Below, one piece after another: positions 25,395 through 34,128 of a stretch of DNA of 64,000 nucleotides. Where the stretch lies: assembly GCA_937887565.1 (NCBI GenBank), contig CALABS010000074.1, forward strand, positions 1 to 64,000, written 5' to 3'. Under the pieces are notes generated by a model. It was not told where the DNA came from and ran no database searches. It saw nothing but the letters and a program-made list of their open reading frames with translations. The DNA comes from an uncultured Rhodospirillaceae bacterium (GTDB taxonomy: Bacteria; Pseudomonadota; Alphaproteobacteria; Rhodospirillales; Magnetospirillaceae). The position numbers and the translations under genes are program-made. Position 1 is the first letter of the stretch; every line of letters begins with the position of its first letter.

Positions 25395-26362
25395 GGTGTC
25401 CCCCTTCCCGTCAGGATGGCGCTGGGATCGCGCTCCACCGCCCGTGCGAAGCCACGTAGCGAACTGGCGCTGGCGGCGAGGTCGCGGAGCGTGGCCTCCA
25501 GGTCGCCACGAACCCGGGAGCGCGGCTCGACCAGCCCGTTGACCGAAGCCAACAGCGTTTCGGCCTGCCTGGACGCACGCTCCGCCGAGGCCAGGGTACG
25601 CTCGAGATCGCCACTGCGTGCGTCAAGCTGACCGCGGGCGTCGGCGATGAGGGCATTCAATCCTTGCAGTGTGATGGAAATGTCCCCCTGGAGGCGACGC
25701 AAGGTTGCGTCCGTAGTTTCCAACGTCCGCGTGGCTGCGTCGGCGCTACGCCGCGCGCTGTCACTCAGCGGATCGAGCGCGGCATCGAGATGGCTGGACA
25801 GCCGTTCCAGAGACAGAAAAGCACGCTGCGCCGTCTCGGCGAGTTCGTGCAACGGCAAGGCCGAGAGTTTGTTGCGCAACTCGTCCAGGTCGGAGGGGAC
25901 GGCTGGGATTTCGGGAACGTCGGGAATGGCGCCGACCAGTTGCGCGGGTATGCCGGGACGATATTCGAGGTCGATGCGCAACTGGCCGGTGACGAGGCTC
26001 TGCAGCGCCAGTTGCGCCCGCAGCCCGGCCTCCACCAGGCGCTTCAGGTCGGCGGGACTCTGGCCGACTCGGCCGCCTTCCCAACTGACCTTATCCGAGT
26101 CGAACTCCAGGAAAACGGGTATGCGCGCCGTCATGTCAGCGGAGTTCATGCGGATGGCAATGCTCTGTACCGAGCCGATGCGTACGCCGTGGAAGGTCAC
26201 CGGCGCCCCCACCTCCAGCCCGGCGAGCGATTCCCCGAAAAACACCACGGCGCGCGATGTGCTGGAAAACAGGCGCAGTCCGCCGAAGAACAGGATGGCG
26301 GCCACCCCGAGCGCGATGGCCCCGAGGATGAAGCCACCGACGGCGGCGGGCCTGGTGATCAT
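25391..26362 (-). CDS. MlaD/MCE-domain lipid-transport protein
   Basis: 323 residues. One N-terminal membrane anchor (VGGFILGAIALGVAAILFF) is followed by an MCE domain: VVFFGESLAGLEVGAPVTFHGVRIGSVQSI. A long helical C-terminal region follows, with heptad-like repeats near LDARSGDLERTLASAERASRQAETLL. The protein should form a periplasmic hexameric ring on the MlaE/MlaF complex and pass phospholipids across the periplasm. It is longer than E. coli MlaD (about 180 residues), nearer to single-MCE proteins with coiled-coil tails. It overlaps the ATPase gene by 4 nt. Confidence 0.9.
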   Translation of the reverse strand: MITRPAAVGGFILGAIALGVAAILFFGGLRLFSSTSRAVVFFGESLAGLEVGAPVTFHGVRIGSVQSIAIRMNSADMTARIPVFLEFDSDKVSWEGGRVGQSPADLKRLVEAGLRAQLALQSLVTGQLRIDLEYRPGIPAQLVGAIPDVPEIPAVPSDLDELRNKLSALPLHELAETAQRAFLSLERLSSHLDAALDPLSDSARRSADAATRTLETTDATLRRLQGDISITLQGLNALIADARGQLDARSGDLERTLASAERASRQAETLLASVNGLVEPRSRVRGDLEATLRDLAASASSLRGFARAVERDPSAILTGRGTP

Positions 26363-27153
26363 GGCGAACCTCCTTGGCCGGGGTGATCGTGCCGCGTGCG
26401 TTCCATGAACGAACGCACAATTGGATGGCCGCACCCGTCGCGCAACGCCCGCGGCGAGCCATGGGCGATCGCCGTCCTGGTTTCTGCGTCGAGGAACAGC
26501 CCGTCGTCGCAGGTGGCGAACAGGCTTGGCAGTTCATGGCTGACGATGACGATGGTGGCGCCCAACCCGTCGCGCAATTCCAGGATCAGGTCGTCCAGCC
26601 GCTTCGAGGTGACCGGGTCCAACCCCGCCGACGGCTCGTCGAAGAACAGGATGTCGGGGTCGAGGGCCAGGGCGCGCGCCAGACCGGCGCGCTTGCGCAT
26701 GCCGCCGGAAAGCTCGGACGGCATCCGCTTTCCGGCCGCTTCCATGCCGACCAGGGACAGCTTGAGGCGCACCAGGGCGTCGATGTCGCCGGCGCCAAGA
26801 TCGGTGAATATCTGCAACGGCAACGCCACGTTCTCGGCCACGCTCATCGAGCTCCACAGCGCCCCGTTCTGGAACAGCACGCCGAAGCGGCGACCGATTT
26901 CGGCGCGCCGGCTGCTGCTCGCGCCCCAGTAGTCCTCGCCGTCCACCGCGACGGTACCAGCGGCTGGACGCAACAGGCCGATCATTGCCCGCAGCACCGT
27001 GCTCTTGCCGCAGCCGCTACCTCCCATGACGGCAAACACCGATCCCCGACGGACTGAGAAGGTGAGGTCGCGCTGGATCACCCTGGGGCCGAAGGCGAGC
27101 GTCAGCCCCTTGGCGTCCAGCAAGGGGGGGGGTGGGCCGGCACCGCCCGCCAT
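26359..27153 (-). CDS. MlaF-like ABC transporter ATPase
   Basis: 264 residues. Walker A is in VMGGSGCGKSTVLRAMIG, the signature in LSGGMRKRAGLARALALD, Walker B in ILFFDEPSAGLDP, and the switch His in IVSHELPS. It energises the MlaE-type permease. ATG 27153 lies 1 nt past the permease stop; longer starts upstream would overlap the permease deeply and read proline-rich antisense-like sequence. Confidence 0.93.
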   Translation of the reverse strand: MAGGAGPPPPLLDAKGLTLAFGPRVIQRDLTFSVRRGSVFAVMGGSGCGKSTVLRAMIGLLRPAAGTVAVDGEDYWGASSSRRAEIGRRFGVLFQNGALWSSMSVAENVALPLQIFTDLGAGDIDALVRLKLSLVGMEAAGKRMPSELSGGMRKRAGLARALALDPDILFFDEPSAGLDPVTSKRLDDLILELRDGLGATIVIVSHELPSLFATCDDGLFLDAETRTAIAHGSPRALRDGCGHPIVRSFMERTRHDHPGQGGSP

Positions 27154-27154
27154 G

Positions 27155-28297
27155 TCAGATCCCCAGGGCATCGGCACACACGGCGAACAGGGCGTCGAGC
27201 GCGATGATGCCGACGATGCCGGCGACCACGGCGGTGGTTGCCGCATGCCCCACGGCGGCGGCACTGCGACCGGCCTTGAGTCCGACGTGGCATCCCACCA
27301 GGGCGACGAGGGCGCCGAAGGCGACGCTTTTCACCAGCCCGATGGCGAATTGCCGGCCGGCGATGGCGGTCTGGATCTGTCCCCAGAAGGCGGCGGGCGT
27401 CAGATCGAGGGTGGCGCCGCTGACGACGAAACCGCCGAACAATCCCACCGCGCAGGCGTAGAGATAAAGCAGAGGCATCATCGCCACCAGCGCCGCCACG
27501 CGCGGCAGGACGAGGAAATCGTGAACCGGGATCCCGAGCGCCTGCAGCGCGTCGATCTCCTCGTTGCCCTGCATGGTGGCCAGATGTGCCGCATAGGCGC
27601 CGCCGGTGCGCCCGGCCATGACGATGGCGGTCATGACCGCAGCCATTTCCCGCACCATGGCGATGCCGACAAGATCGGCGACGTAGATTCCCGCCCCGAA
27701 GCGCCGCAATTGCACCGCGCCGACGAAAGCCAGAATGGCGCCCACCAAACCGTTGACCACGGCGATGATGCCCACCGCCCCGGCCCCGGCCTCGCGCATC
27801 AACTGCATGACGTCCACGGCGCGGGTCCGGGCCCGGCCGCCGAACGCGGCGACGCTACGCAGCACGGTTTCGCCGACCAGCGCGGCCACCGCGACGCCCC
27901 CGCCCCACCAGTTGAAGGCCGAACGCCCGACCCGTGTCGCCAGCGACGGCGGAGGCGGTACGGTTTCCGCCGATTCCGATCCGCCAGCCAACCCTGCCAG
28001 GGCCAACAGGCGCCGCGCCGCCTCCGGCAGAGCGGATTCGTCCAGGCCGAGCGGCGGCACCTGCCGCGCCACCTCGGCACGCAACGACTGGAGGAACACC
28101 ACCAGGGCGCTGTCCCAACGGCCAAGGCCGCTGGCGTCGAACCCGAGCCGCACCGCGTCCAAAGATTCCAGCGCCTGCCGCACCTCGGCTATGTTGCGCA
28201 GGCCGGTTTCACGGGCGATCCAGTCCCCGGTGAGCGACACGACGACCTCTCGGCCACGCAGATCCAGACGCCAGCCGGGCGGGTTTGCCTGGGTCAT
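27155..28297 (-). CDS. MlaE-like ABC permease with N-terminal STAS-like domain
   Basis: 380 residues. Residues 1 to ~110 resemble a STAS domain (VVVSLTGDWIARETGLRNIAEVRQALESLD, VRLGFDASGLGRWDSALVVFLQSL, shown in pieces). The MlaE core with about six membrane helices follows, containing VMAGRTGGAYAAHLATMQGNEEIDALQALGI, the conserved cytoplasmic coupling segment. In E. coli the STAS protein MlaB is separate; here it appears fused, as in several alphaproteobacteria. It overlaps the HD-GYP gene by 4 nt. Confidence 0.92.
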   Translation of the reverse strand: MTQANPPGWRLDLRGREVVVSLTGDWIARETGLRNIAEVRQALESLDAVRLGFDASGLGRWDSALVVFLQSLRAEVARQVPPLGLDESALPEAARRLLALAGLAGGSESAETVPPPPSLATRVGRSAFNWWGGGVAVAALVGETVLRSVAAFGGRARTRAVDVMQLMREAGAGAVGIIAVVNGLVGAILAFVGAVQLRRFGAGIYVADLVGIAMVREMAAVMTAIVMAGRTGGAYAAHLATMQGNEEIDALQALGIPVHDFLVLPRVAALVAMMPLLYLYACAVGLFGGFVVSGATLDLTPAAFWGQIQTAIAGRQFAIGLVKSVAFGALVALVGCHVGLKAGRSAAAVGHAATTAVVAGIVGIIALDALFAVCADALGI

Positions 28298-29289
28298 GCG
28301 AAATCTGACCCGACGGTCGGCACCGGCTGACCGAGGAGGAAGCGGTCGAGATAGGGTAGCAGACGGGCCATCAACATGGCCGCCTGGGCGTCTTCGTCCT
28401 GTGGCATTTGCCGGGCGAAACGCGGCGCCAAGTCCTGGAAACGGTCGAACAGGGCGGGATCGAAATGGGATCCCCGTTCGCCGGCCATGACGGTCAGGGC
28501 GTCGGGCGCCGTCAGCGCGGCTTTGTAGACACGTGGAGAGGTCAAGGCATCGAACACGTCCACCAGGGCGAACATTCGGGCCTCGCGCGGGATAGCCTCG
28601 CCTTCCAGGCCACGGGGATAGCCGGTGCCGTCATAACGTTCATGGTGGGCGGCGACAATGGCCGCCGACTCGCTCAGGAACTGGGATAGAGCGACCACCT
28701 CCATGCCGTGCGCCACGTGTGCCGCCATTTCCGCGCGTTCCTCCGGAGTCAGCGGGCCGGGCTTGCCCAGCACACGGTCGGGTACGACCAACTTGCCGAT
28801 GTCGTGCAGCAGGGCCCCTTTGGCGGCGCGAACCATCTCCCCTGGCGTCAGAGCCAGGGACTCGCCGAACAGCACCGAGTAGAGTGCCACCCTGAGATTG
28901 TGGCCCGCCGTGTCGCCGCCGCGCAATTCGATCAGCTTACCCACCACCGACAACATCTCGATGTTGTTGCGGGAAAGCGCCGAGATGGCCAGAAGCAGCC
29001 AGTGCTCGCGCTGGCGCAGGACGGGATAGAGACCGGCCGCAGTTGCCGTGGAAACAATGGCCGCCAGGAAGGCCGCCCGGTATCCGTTCTTGATGGAATC
29101 GACCGTGCCGTCGGTCGTCAGCGAGGCATGAACGAACGCACCAACGCCGGCGGCCAGGGCGAGCAGCACGGTTGCGGCAGCCATCCGTGCCCCTAGCTGC
29201 CGCCGCGCGACAATGGCGGCGGCTGACAGCCGGCGGCTAAGCCAGTGCAGGGCAATGGACATGGATCGGCGGTACAGGCTGGCCGACAT
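28294..29289 (-). CDS. membrane HD-GYP domain protein, probable c-di-GMP phosphodiesterase
   Basis: About 331 residues. Two N-terminal membrane helices (MAAATVLLALAAGVGAFVHA and AAFLAAIVSTATAAGLYPVL) lead into an HD-GYP domain. The HD pair is in ALLHDIGKLVVPDRVLGKPG, the GYP motif in HHERYDGTGYPRGLEG, followed by REARMFALVDVFDALTSPRVYK. These match active enzymes that hydrolyse cyclic di-GMP. ATG 29289 is chosen because the upstream frame runs into the dispersed hairpin repeat. The stop overlaps the start of the MlaE-like gene, so c-di-GMP turnover is transcriptionally tied to lipid transport here. Confidence 0.88.
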   Translation of the reverse strand: MSASLYRRSMSIALHWLSRRLSAAAIVARRQLGARMAAATVLLALAAGVGAFVHASLTTDGTVDSIKNGYRAAFLAAIVSTATAAGLYPVLRQREHWLLLAISALSRNNIEMLSVVGKLIELRGGDTAGHNLRVALYSVLFGESLALTPGEMVRAAKGALLHDIGKLVVPDRVLGKPGPLTPEERAEMAAHVAHGMEVVALSQFLSESAAIVAAHHERYDGTGYPRGLEGEAIPREARMFALVDVFDALTSPRVYKAALTAPDALTVMAGERGSHFDPALFDRFQDLAPRFARQMPQDEDAQAAMLMARLLPYLDRFLLGQPVPTVGSDFA

Positions 29290-29317
29290 GGTGGATCTCG
29301 CTTTTCGGCCCAGTGCG

Positions 29318-29386
29318 TTGATTTTGTGGTGCGATCCAGACAGAAGGTTCAACTCCATGAGCCCACTGTCTGGATCGCACCACTAG
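29318..29386. repeat. dispersed hairpin repeat, copy 2
   Basis: It begins TTGATTTTGTGG and ends CACCACTAG, like the copy at 8422. The 17-bp arms 29326-29342 and 29367-29383 are exactly complementary, and an inner GGTTCA/TGAGCC stem (one G-T pair) lies in the loop. The stop TAG of the minus-strand TetR gene is part of the repeat, as in copy 1. Confidence 0.8.
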
Positions 29387-30042
29387 GTGTAGGTCACTCC
29401 GTTGAGGAAGATGGCCCAGGCCGCATTGAAGAAGGCGTCGCGTTCGGCCCTGCTGCTCAACACACTGCGGCCGAGCAGGCTTTCCCGTACGGCCCATCCT
29501 GTGATCAGGCCGTCCAGCAACCGGTACAAGACCTCGACAGGACAGTCACGGCGAATCTGTCCCGCGTCTTGGGCAGCGTTGAGCAGGCGCAGATAAACCG
29601 CTTCCAGCGGAACGCCGACAGCCTCCATGACCCTGCGGACCATTTCGGGAAAACGCGGAGACTCGGCGATCAGAACGCGATAAACAGCGATGGCTTCCCG
29701 TCGGGCCACTAGTTCGAGAAAAGCGCGAGACACCTCGCGCAAGGTCGCAAGAGGATCGGAGGCATCCTTTTCGGCCTTCTCGGCGGCGACGGCCGTTTCC
29801 AATATCACCGCCGTTACGTCCTTCATTACCGCCGCGAACAGGTCTTCCTTGCTGGAATAGCGGCGGTAGATGGTGGCCTTGCTCGACCCCGCCATCAAGG
29901 CGACCTGTTCGATGGAAGTCGCGGCGTAACCCTGCTCGATGAACAGGCGGGTCGCCGTGTCAAGAATATGTCGGCCCAACGCTTCCGAAGTTTGCGCATC
30001 AGGGCGACCCGTCCGTCTCGGCGCCAGTTGCTTCACCTGCAT
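29383..30042 (-). CDS. TetR/AcrR-family regulator of the HD-GYP/Mla operon
   Basis: 219 residues. The HTH is clear: ILDTATRLFIEQGYAATSIEQVALMAGSSKATIYRRYSSKEDLFAAVM (in pieces), then an all-helical ligand domain of the AcrR-C type. It is upstream of the HD-GYP gene on the same strand with a 93-nt gap filled by the dispersed repeat. A 40-bp perfect palindrome overlaps its own promoter, so autoregulation is very likely. A related half-site near the RND promoter makes that pump a second candidate target. Confidence 0.9.
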   Translation of the reverse strand: MQVKQLAPRRTGRPDAQTSEALGRHILDTATRLFIEQGYAATSIEQVALMAGSSKATIYRRYSSKEDLFAAVMKDVTAVILETAVAAEKAEKDASDPLATLREVSRAFLELVARREAIAVYRVLIAESPRFPEMVRRVMEAVGVPLEAVYLRLLNAAQDAGQIRRDCPVEVLYRLLDGLITGWAVRESLLGRSVLSSRAERDAFFNAAWAIFLNGVTYT

Positions 30043-30071
30043 GGAGCACTCCTTTCACACACGCGAAGGCG

Positions 30072-30125
30072 ACCATAGCACGGAACGCCACCTTAATGAA
30101 ACGGCACCGTTTCATTAAGGTGGCG
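30072..30125 (-). promoter_or_regulatory. promoter with a 40-bp perfect palindromic operator
   Basis: The arms 30086-30104 and 30107-30125 are perfect 19-bp complements around CA. The core is GAAACGG-CA-CCGTTTC, flanked by TTAAT/ATTAA. On the minus strand -35 TTCATT (30095-30100) and -10 TATGGT (30072-30077) are 17 bp apart, so a protein on the palindrome would block RNA polymerase. AAAGGAG precedes the TetR start. The rest of the 316-bp gap 30043-30358 holds no gene. Confidence 0.75.
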
Positions 30126-30358
30126 AATTCTGTCATGCTGTATGTCGGACATGGGAGGCAAAGCGTCCCCACCGCTATCGGAGGCGTACCATCAAAACCA
30201 CCTCGCGCGGGTCGGCGCCATGGCAACCATTCACATCAGGACACGGCTGAGATGTGCCATATGCCCCCATGAAGGGGAAGGCATCAAAGAACGAAGATCG
30301 TTCAGCCGCCGATGGCGTGTCTCGGACTCGACGATTTCGGATGACAAGGGGGAGTAGC

Positions 30359-30975
30359 ATGACGGAGAGCCGCACCCGTGACATGATCATCGCTGTTGCG
30401 GCCCGCCTCTACGCAGATCGAGGCTATGACGGTGTCTCCATGCGCGACGTGGCGGCGGCGGTGGGTGTCGGCTCCGCCAATCTCTACCATCATTTCAAGG
30501 ACAAGGACGCATTGATCCGCGAAGCCCTGCCCGGGTCTTCAGCGCCCGCGCCGAGGCCATGCTGGCCGAGCTGCCGCAGAAGGCCTCGGCGAAAGAAAGG
30601 TTGCGTTGGATCGTCGAGTCCTTCGTTCGGCAATTGTGGGGTGACCGTGTGTTCGCCCGCCTGCTGTGCCGCGAGTTCATGGACGGCCCGCCCGAACGCC
30701 TGGAACTTCTGACCAAAACGGTGCTCGACCAGCCGTACCGACAGCTTTCCGCCATGCTGCCCGAATGCGCCGAGGAACTCGACCCTCTGCTGTCGGCGGT
30801 TTCGGTGTCGGCGCTGATCCTGGGCCACTACCAACTGGCGGCGGGGCTGCCCTATCTGCCAGAAGCCAGGACCGAGCATTCCTCGGCGGAAACCGTCTCT
30901 CGGCACATCATCGACCTGTTGGAGCACGGCGTCAGCACCAGCCGCCTTGAACACCCCGAGGAGAGGACATCATGA
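30359..30975 (+). pseudogene. TetR-family regulator with a single-base frameshift
   Basis: The first ~57 codons are a good TetR HTH (IIAVAARLYADRGYDGVSMRDVAAAVGVGSANLYHHFKDKDALIREAL in pieces). At about 30527 the frame changes and continues one frame over as RVFSARAEAMLAELPQKA to a normal C-terminus ending HPEERTS. One missing base in GCCCTG-CCCGGG would restore EALARVFSARAEAML. It may be a real mutation or a read error. The 3' end overlaps the HlyD-family gene by 4 nt, so it is the local regulator of the HlyD-RbbA locus. Confidence 0.85.
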
Positions 30976-32051
30976 CCAGCACCGCCCTGCGCACCCGTCT
31001 TATCGCCGCCGCGGTAGCGGCGGGGGTCGCCGCCGTCGGCGTCACCGGCTGGACCATGCTGCGCCCCAAGGGGCTGCCGCCCGGTTTCGTCGCCAGCAAC
31101 GGCCGCATCGAGGCGACCGAGATCGACATTGCCGCCAAGATCGCCGGCCGCCTGGCCGAAGTCACCGTCCGCGAGGGCGACTTCGTCCGTGTCGACCAGA
31201 TTCTGGCCCGGATGGATACGGCCACCCTGGACGCACAGTTGCAGGAGGCCCATGCCGCCCTGAGCCAGGCCGAGACCGGCGTGGAGACGGCACGCAGCAT
31301 CGTGGCCCAGCGCGACGCCGAGTGCAGCACCGCCCAGGCGGTGGTCGCCCAGCGTCAAGCCGAGACCGACGCCGCCGCCAAACGCCTGGCCCGCACCGAG
31401 GATTTGACCGCCGCCGGCCATGCCTCGCGCCAATTGCTGGACGACGACCGCGCCCGTGCCCTGGCGTCGCGGGCCGGCATCGGCGCCGCCCGGGCCAATC
31501 TGGCCGCCGCCAATGCCGCACTCGCCACCGCCAAGTCCCAGGTGATCGCCGCCCAGTCCCAGGTCAATGCCACCCGGGCCACCATCCAACGCATCCAGGC
31601 CGACATCGACGACAGCGTGTTGCGCGCCCCCCTGGATGGCCGAGTGCAATACCGCGTCGCCCAGCCGGGCGAGGTCCTGGGCGCCGGCGGCGTCGTGCTC
31701 AACATGGTCGATCTGAGCGACGTCTACATGACCATCTTCCTGGGCACCAACCAGGCCGGCCGCACCGCCATGGGGGCCGAGGCCCGCATCGTCCTGGACG
31801 CGGCGCCGCAATACGTCATCCCCGCCAGCGTGACCTTCGTCGCCGATGTGGCGCAGTTCACTCCAAAAACCGTGGAGACGACGGAAGAGCGCCAGAAGCT
31901 GACCTTCCGTGTCAAGGCCACCATCCCACCCGAGTTGCTGCGCCAACACATCCAGTACGTCAAGACCGGCCTGCCCGGCATGGCCTATGTCCGCCTGGAC
32001 CCCGCCGTCTCCTGGCCGGCCCACCTGCAGGAGCGCCTGCCCCATGACTGA
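30972..32051 (+). CDS. HlyD-family periplasmic adaptor of an ABC exporter
   Basis: 359 residues. One N-terminal membrane anchor (LIAAAVAAGVAAVGVTGWTML) is followed by NGRIEATEIDIAAKIAGRLAEVTVREGDFV, a lipoyl half. A long coiled coil (residues ~80-190) and VLRAPLDGRVQYRVAQPGEVLGAGG complete it. It is the membrane-fusion partner of the RbbA-like protein encoded next, with an 8-nt overlap. Together with a permease it would export an unknown substrate to the cell surface. Confidence 0.88.
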   Translation: MTSTALRTRLIAAAVAAGVAAVGVTGWTMLRPKGLPPGFVASNGRIEATEIDIAAKIAGRLAEVTVREGDFVRVDQILARMDTATLDAQLQEAHAALSQAETGVETARSIVAQRDAECSTAQAVVAQRQAETDAAAKRLARTEDLTAAGHASRQLLDDDRARALASRAGIGAARANLAAANAALATAKSQVIAAQSQVNATRATIQRIQADIDDSVLRAPLDGRVQYRVAQPGEVLGAGGVVLNMVDLSDVYMTIFLGTNQAGRTAMGAEARIVLDAAPQYVIPASVTFVADVAQFTPKTVETTEERQKLTFRVKATIPPELLRQHIQYVKTGLPGMAYVRLDPAVSWPAHLQERLPHD

Positions 32052-32946
32052 TCCGGCCCGTGAGCACGACCGGCCGGTGGCGCATCTAGGCGGGGTCGGC
32101 CTTCGCTATGGCGCCCGCCTGGCGCTGACGGATATCGACTTGGCCGTTCCCCTCGGCGTCATGGTCGGGCTGATCGGCCCCGACGGTGTCGGCAAATCCA
32201 GCCTGTTGGCCCTGATCGCCGGCGCGCGGCGCATCCAGGACGGAGCGGTCGAGGTGCTGGACGGCGACATGGCCGACCCAGCCCACCGCCGCGCCGTCTG
32301 CCCTCGCATCGCCTACATGCCGCAGGGTCTGGGCAAGAACCTCTATCCCACCTTGTCGGTCTTCGAGAACATCGACTTTTTTGGCCGCCTGTTCGGCCAT
32401 GACCGCGCCGAGCGGCGTCGGCGTATCGAGCAGTTGACAGAAGCCACCGGCCTGGCGCCGTTCCTCGACCGTCCCGCCGGCAAGTTGTCGGGCGGCATGA
32501 AGCAGAAGCTGGGCCTATGCTGCGCCCTGATCCACGATCCCGACCTGCTGATCCTGGACGAACCGACCACCGGCGTCGATCCCTTGTCGCGGCGCCAGTT
32601 CTGGGAACTGATCGACCATATCCGGGCCGGGCGATCCGGCATGAGCGTGCTGGTCGCCACCGCCTACATGGAGGAGGCGGCGCGCTTCGACTGGCTGGTG
32701 GCCATGGACGGCGGCCGGGTGCTGGCCACCGGAACCCCGGCGGAGATCCTGGCCCGCACCGGCTCCGCGACGCTGGAAACGGCATTCATCGCCCTGCTGC
32801 CGGAAGACAAGCGCAAGGCTCACCAGACAGTAGAAATTCCGCCGTTCATGGTTGCAAGCGACACCAATGACGCCATCCGGGCCGACGGGCTTGCCCCTCC
32901 GTCCATCCGTCCGATCATCGGCACGGAACAGCTCTCCATGTCGTAG
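32044..32946 (+). pseudogene. RbbA-like ABC ATPase, truncated after the first ATPase domain
   Basis: Only ~300 residues remain of a protein that is normally about 900, with two ATPase domains and a permease. The first ATPase is intact: Walker A IGPDGVGKSSLL, the RbbA-specific stretch VCPRIAYMPQGLGKNLYPTL, signature KLSGGMKQKLGLCCAL and Walker B LLILDEPTTGVDP. After VEIPPF the sequence matches only the first few residues of the next module (DAIRADGLA) and then stops. The second ATPase and the permease are absent, so the exporter is probably non-functional unless these lie elsewhere. Confidence 0.8.
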
Positions 32947-33079
32947 CGCCATATTAGTGACGGCAGCCCTTGCCACAATTGAAAACTATACCGTATCGTT
33001 CTATTGTCATGTTGGCCTCCGACGTAGCGTGACGGTCGGCCGCGACACAAGAAGACGACGTATTCCGAGAGGACGTGGG

Positions 33080-33463
33080 ATGCCGGAAATCCTCATTATC
33101 GAAGACAGTCCGCCGATCAGGGCCATCTATACCCTCCTGCTGCGCGATTGGGGATACCGGGTGTCTTCGGCCGCCTCGACCTGCGACGTCATCGGCTTAA
33201 TTCGGTCGGGCTACAGGCCTGATGCCATCGTCGCCGATTACAATCTCGGTGGCGGTGATACGGGAATGACGGCCATCGGAACCGCGGAAGAATTGTTGGG
33301 GCGATCAATTCCAGCCGTGATGATCACCGCCGAAGAGGCGTTGCCCGACGTCCAACTGCCGATTCTGCGCAAGCCGGTTGCACACGACCGTTTCAAGGAA
33401 GTGGTGGAGCGATTGCTGGGAACAGATCCGGCGTCGTTGCCACAAGGCCTCCAAACATCGTAA
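33080..33463 (+). CDS. stand-alone response-regulator receiver domain
   Basis: About 127 residues, a single receiver domain. Acidic IIEDSPPIR, the phospho-acceptor Asp in IVADYNLGGGDTG, Thr in VMITAEEA and Lys in ILRKPVAHDRF are all present. There is no output domain, so it would act by protein contact, as CheY- or FixL-associated receivers do. No kinase lies beside it. It follows the rbbA truncation point and may have arrived with whatever removed the rest of that gene. Confidence 0.85.
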   Translation: MPEILIIEDSPPIRAIYTLLLRDWGYRVSSAASTCDVIGLIRSGYRPDAIVADYNLGGGDTGMTAIGTAEELLGRSIPAVMITAEEALPDVQLPILRKPVAHDRFKEVVERLLGTDPASLPQGLQTS

Positions 33464-33498
33464 CCGGACACCATTCCTCCGAATCGCAGGGACCCGCA

Positions 33499-33924
33499 AT
33501 GTGCCCAAACACCATTCCGATCCGGCTCGCCCTTGCGGAACTCTGCGCGGCAGCGCTGGAAGAGAGCGCCAACGATCTCGATAACGCCATGGACGCAGAC
33601 TCGTTTGTCTCCGCCTTGACGACGGGCCATCTTCTATGGGTTGTCTTGGGTGGGTTGGTCGAGGACGGAAAACTTAATATCAAGCCGCACACCGTTCAGG
33701 CAGCCCTGCATCTATCCTCAAGTCCCGGACAGGGCATGTCCGACCAAATGGTTAGCAACTTGATGAACATCAGTAGGGCTGCTGCGGCCGAACTGACATG
33801 CCCGTCCAATTCACATGCCGCTCTCAAGAGGGTGCATGTCGCTTACAGGGAAAGCAGAAGTAACTGCGACATAATTCATTGGATTATCGACATTTTACAC
33901 AAACGACGCGGGCTTCTTTATTGA
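33499..33924 (+). CDS. small helical protein of unknown function
   Basis: 141 residues, mostly helical, with no signal peptide: IRLALAELCAAALEESANDL, then TTGHLLWVVLGGLVEDGKL and SDQMVSNLMNISRAAAAEL. Codon use is less GC-rich than the neighbours, especially in the last 30 codons. It follows the receiver gene by 35 nt and may share its transcript. I do not recognise the family. The 204 bp after it (33925-34128) hold no gene. Confidence 0.5.
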   Translation: MCPNTIPIRLALAELCAAALEESANDLDNAMDADSFVSALTTGHLLWVVLGGLVEDGKLNIKPHTVQAALHLSSSPGQGMSDQMVSNLMNISRAAAAELTCPSNSHAALKRVHVAYRESRSNCDIIHWIIDILHKRRGLLY

Positions 33925-34128
33925 TGTGCAAAATACTGATAGTTATGGCGGAAGATACCGCAGTGAAATTATGTCATACCAACACATGAGAACCCCGCCA
34001 ACACGAGCATGTAATCCAGATGGATAGACGGGAGCGCCTCCATGCCATAGCCCAAGCTGAACCGGAACTGTCGGAGCATGAGGCACTCCTGATGGAAGGC
34101 GCCTTCCGGGGATGGGGCAATCGGGGGT

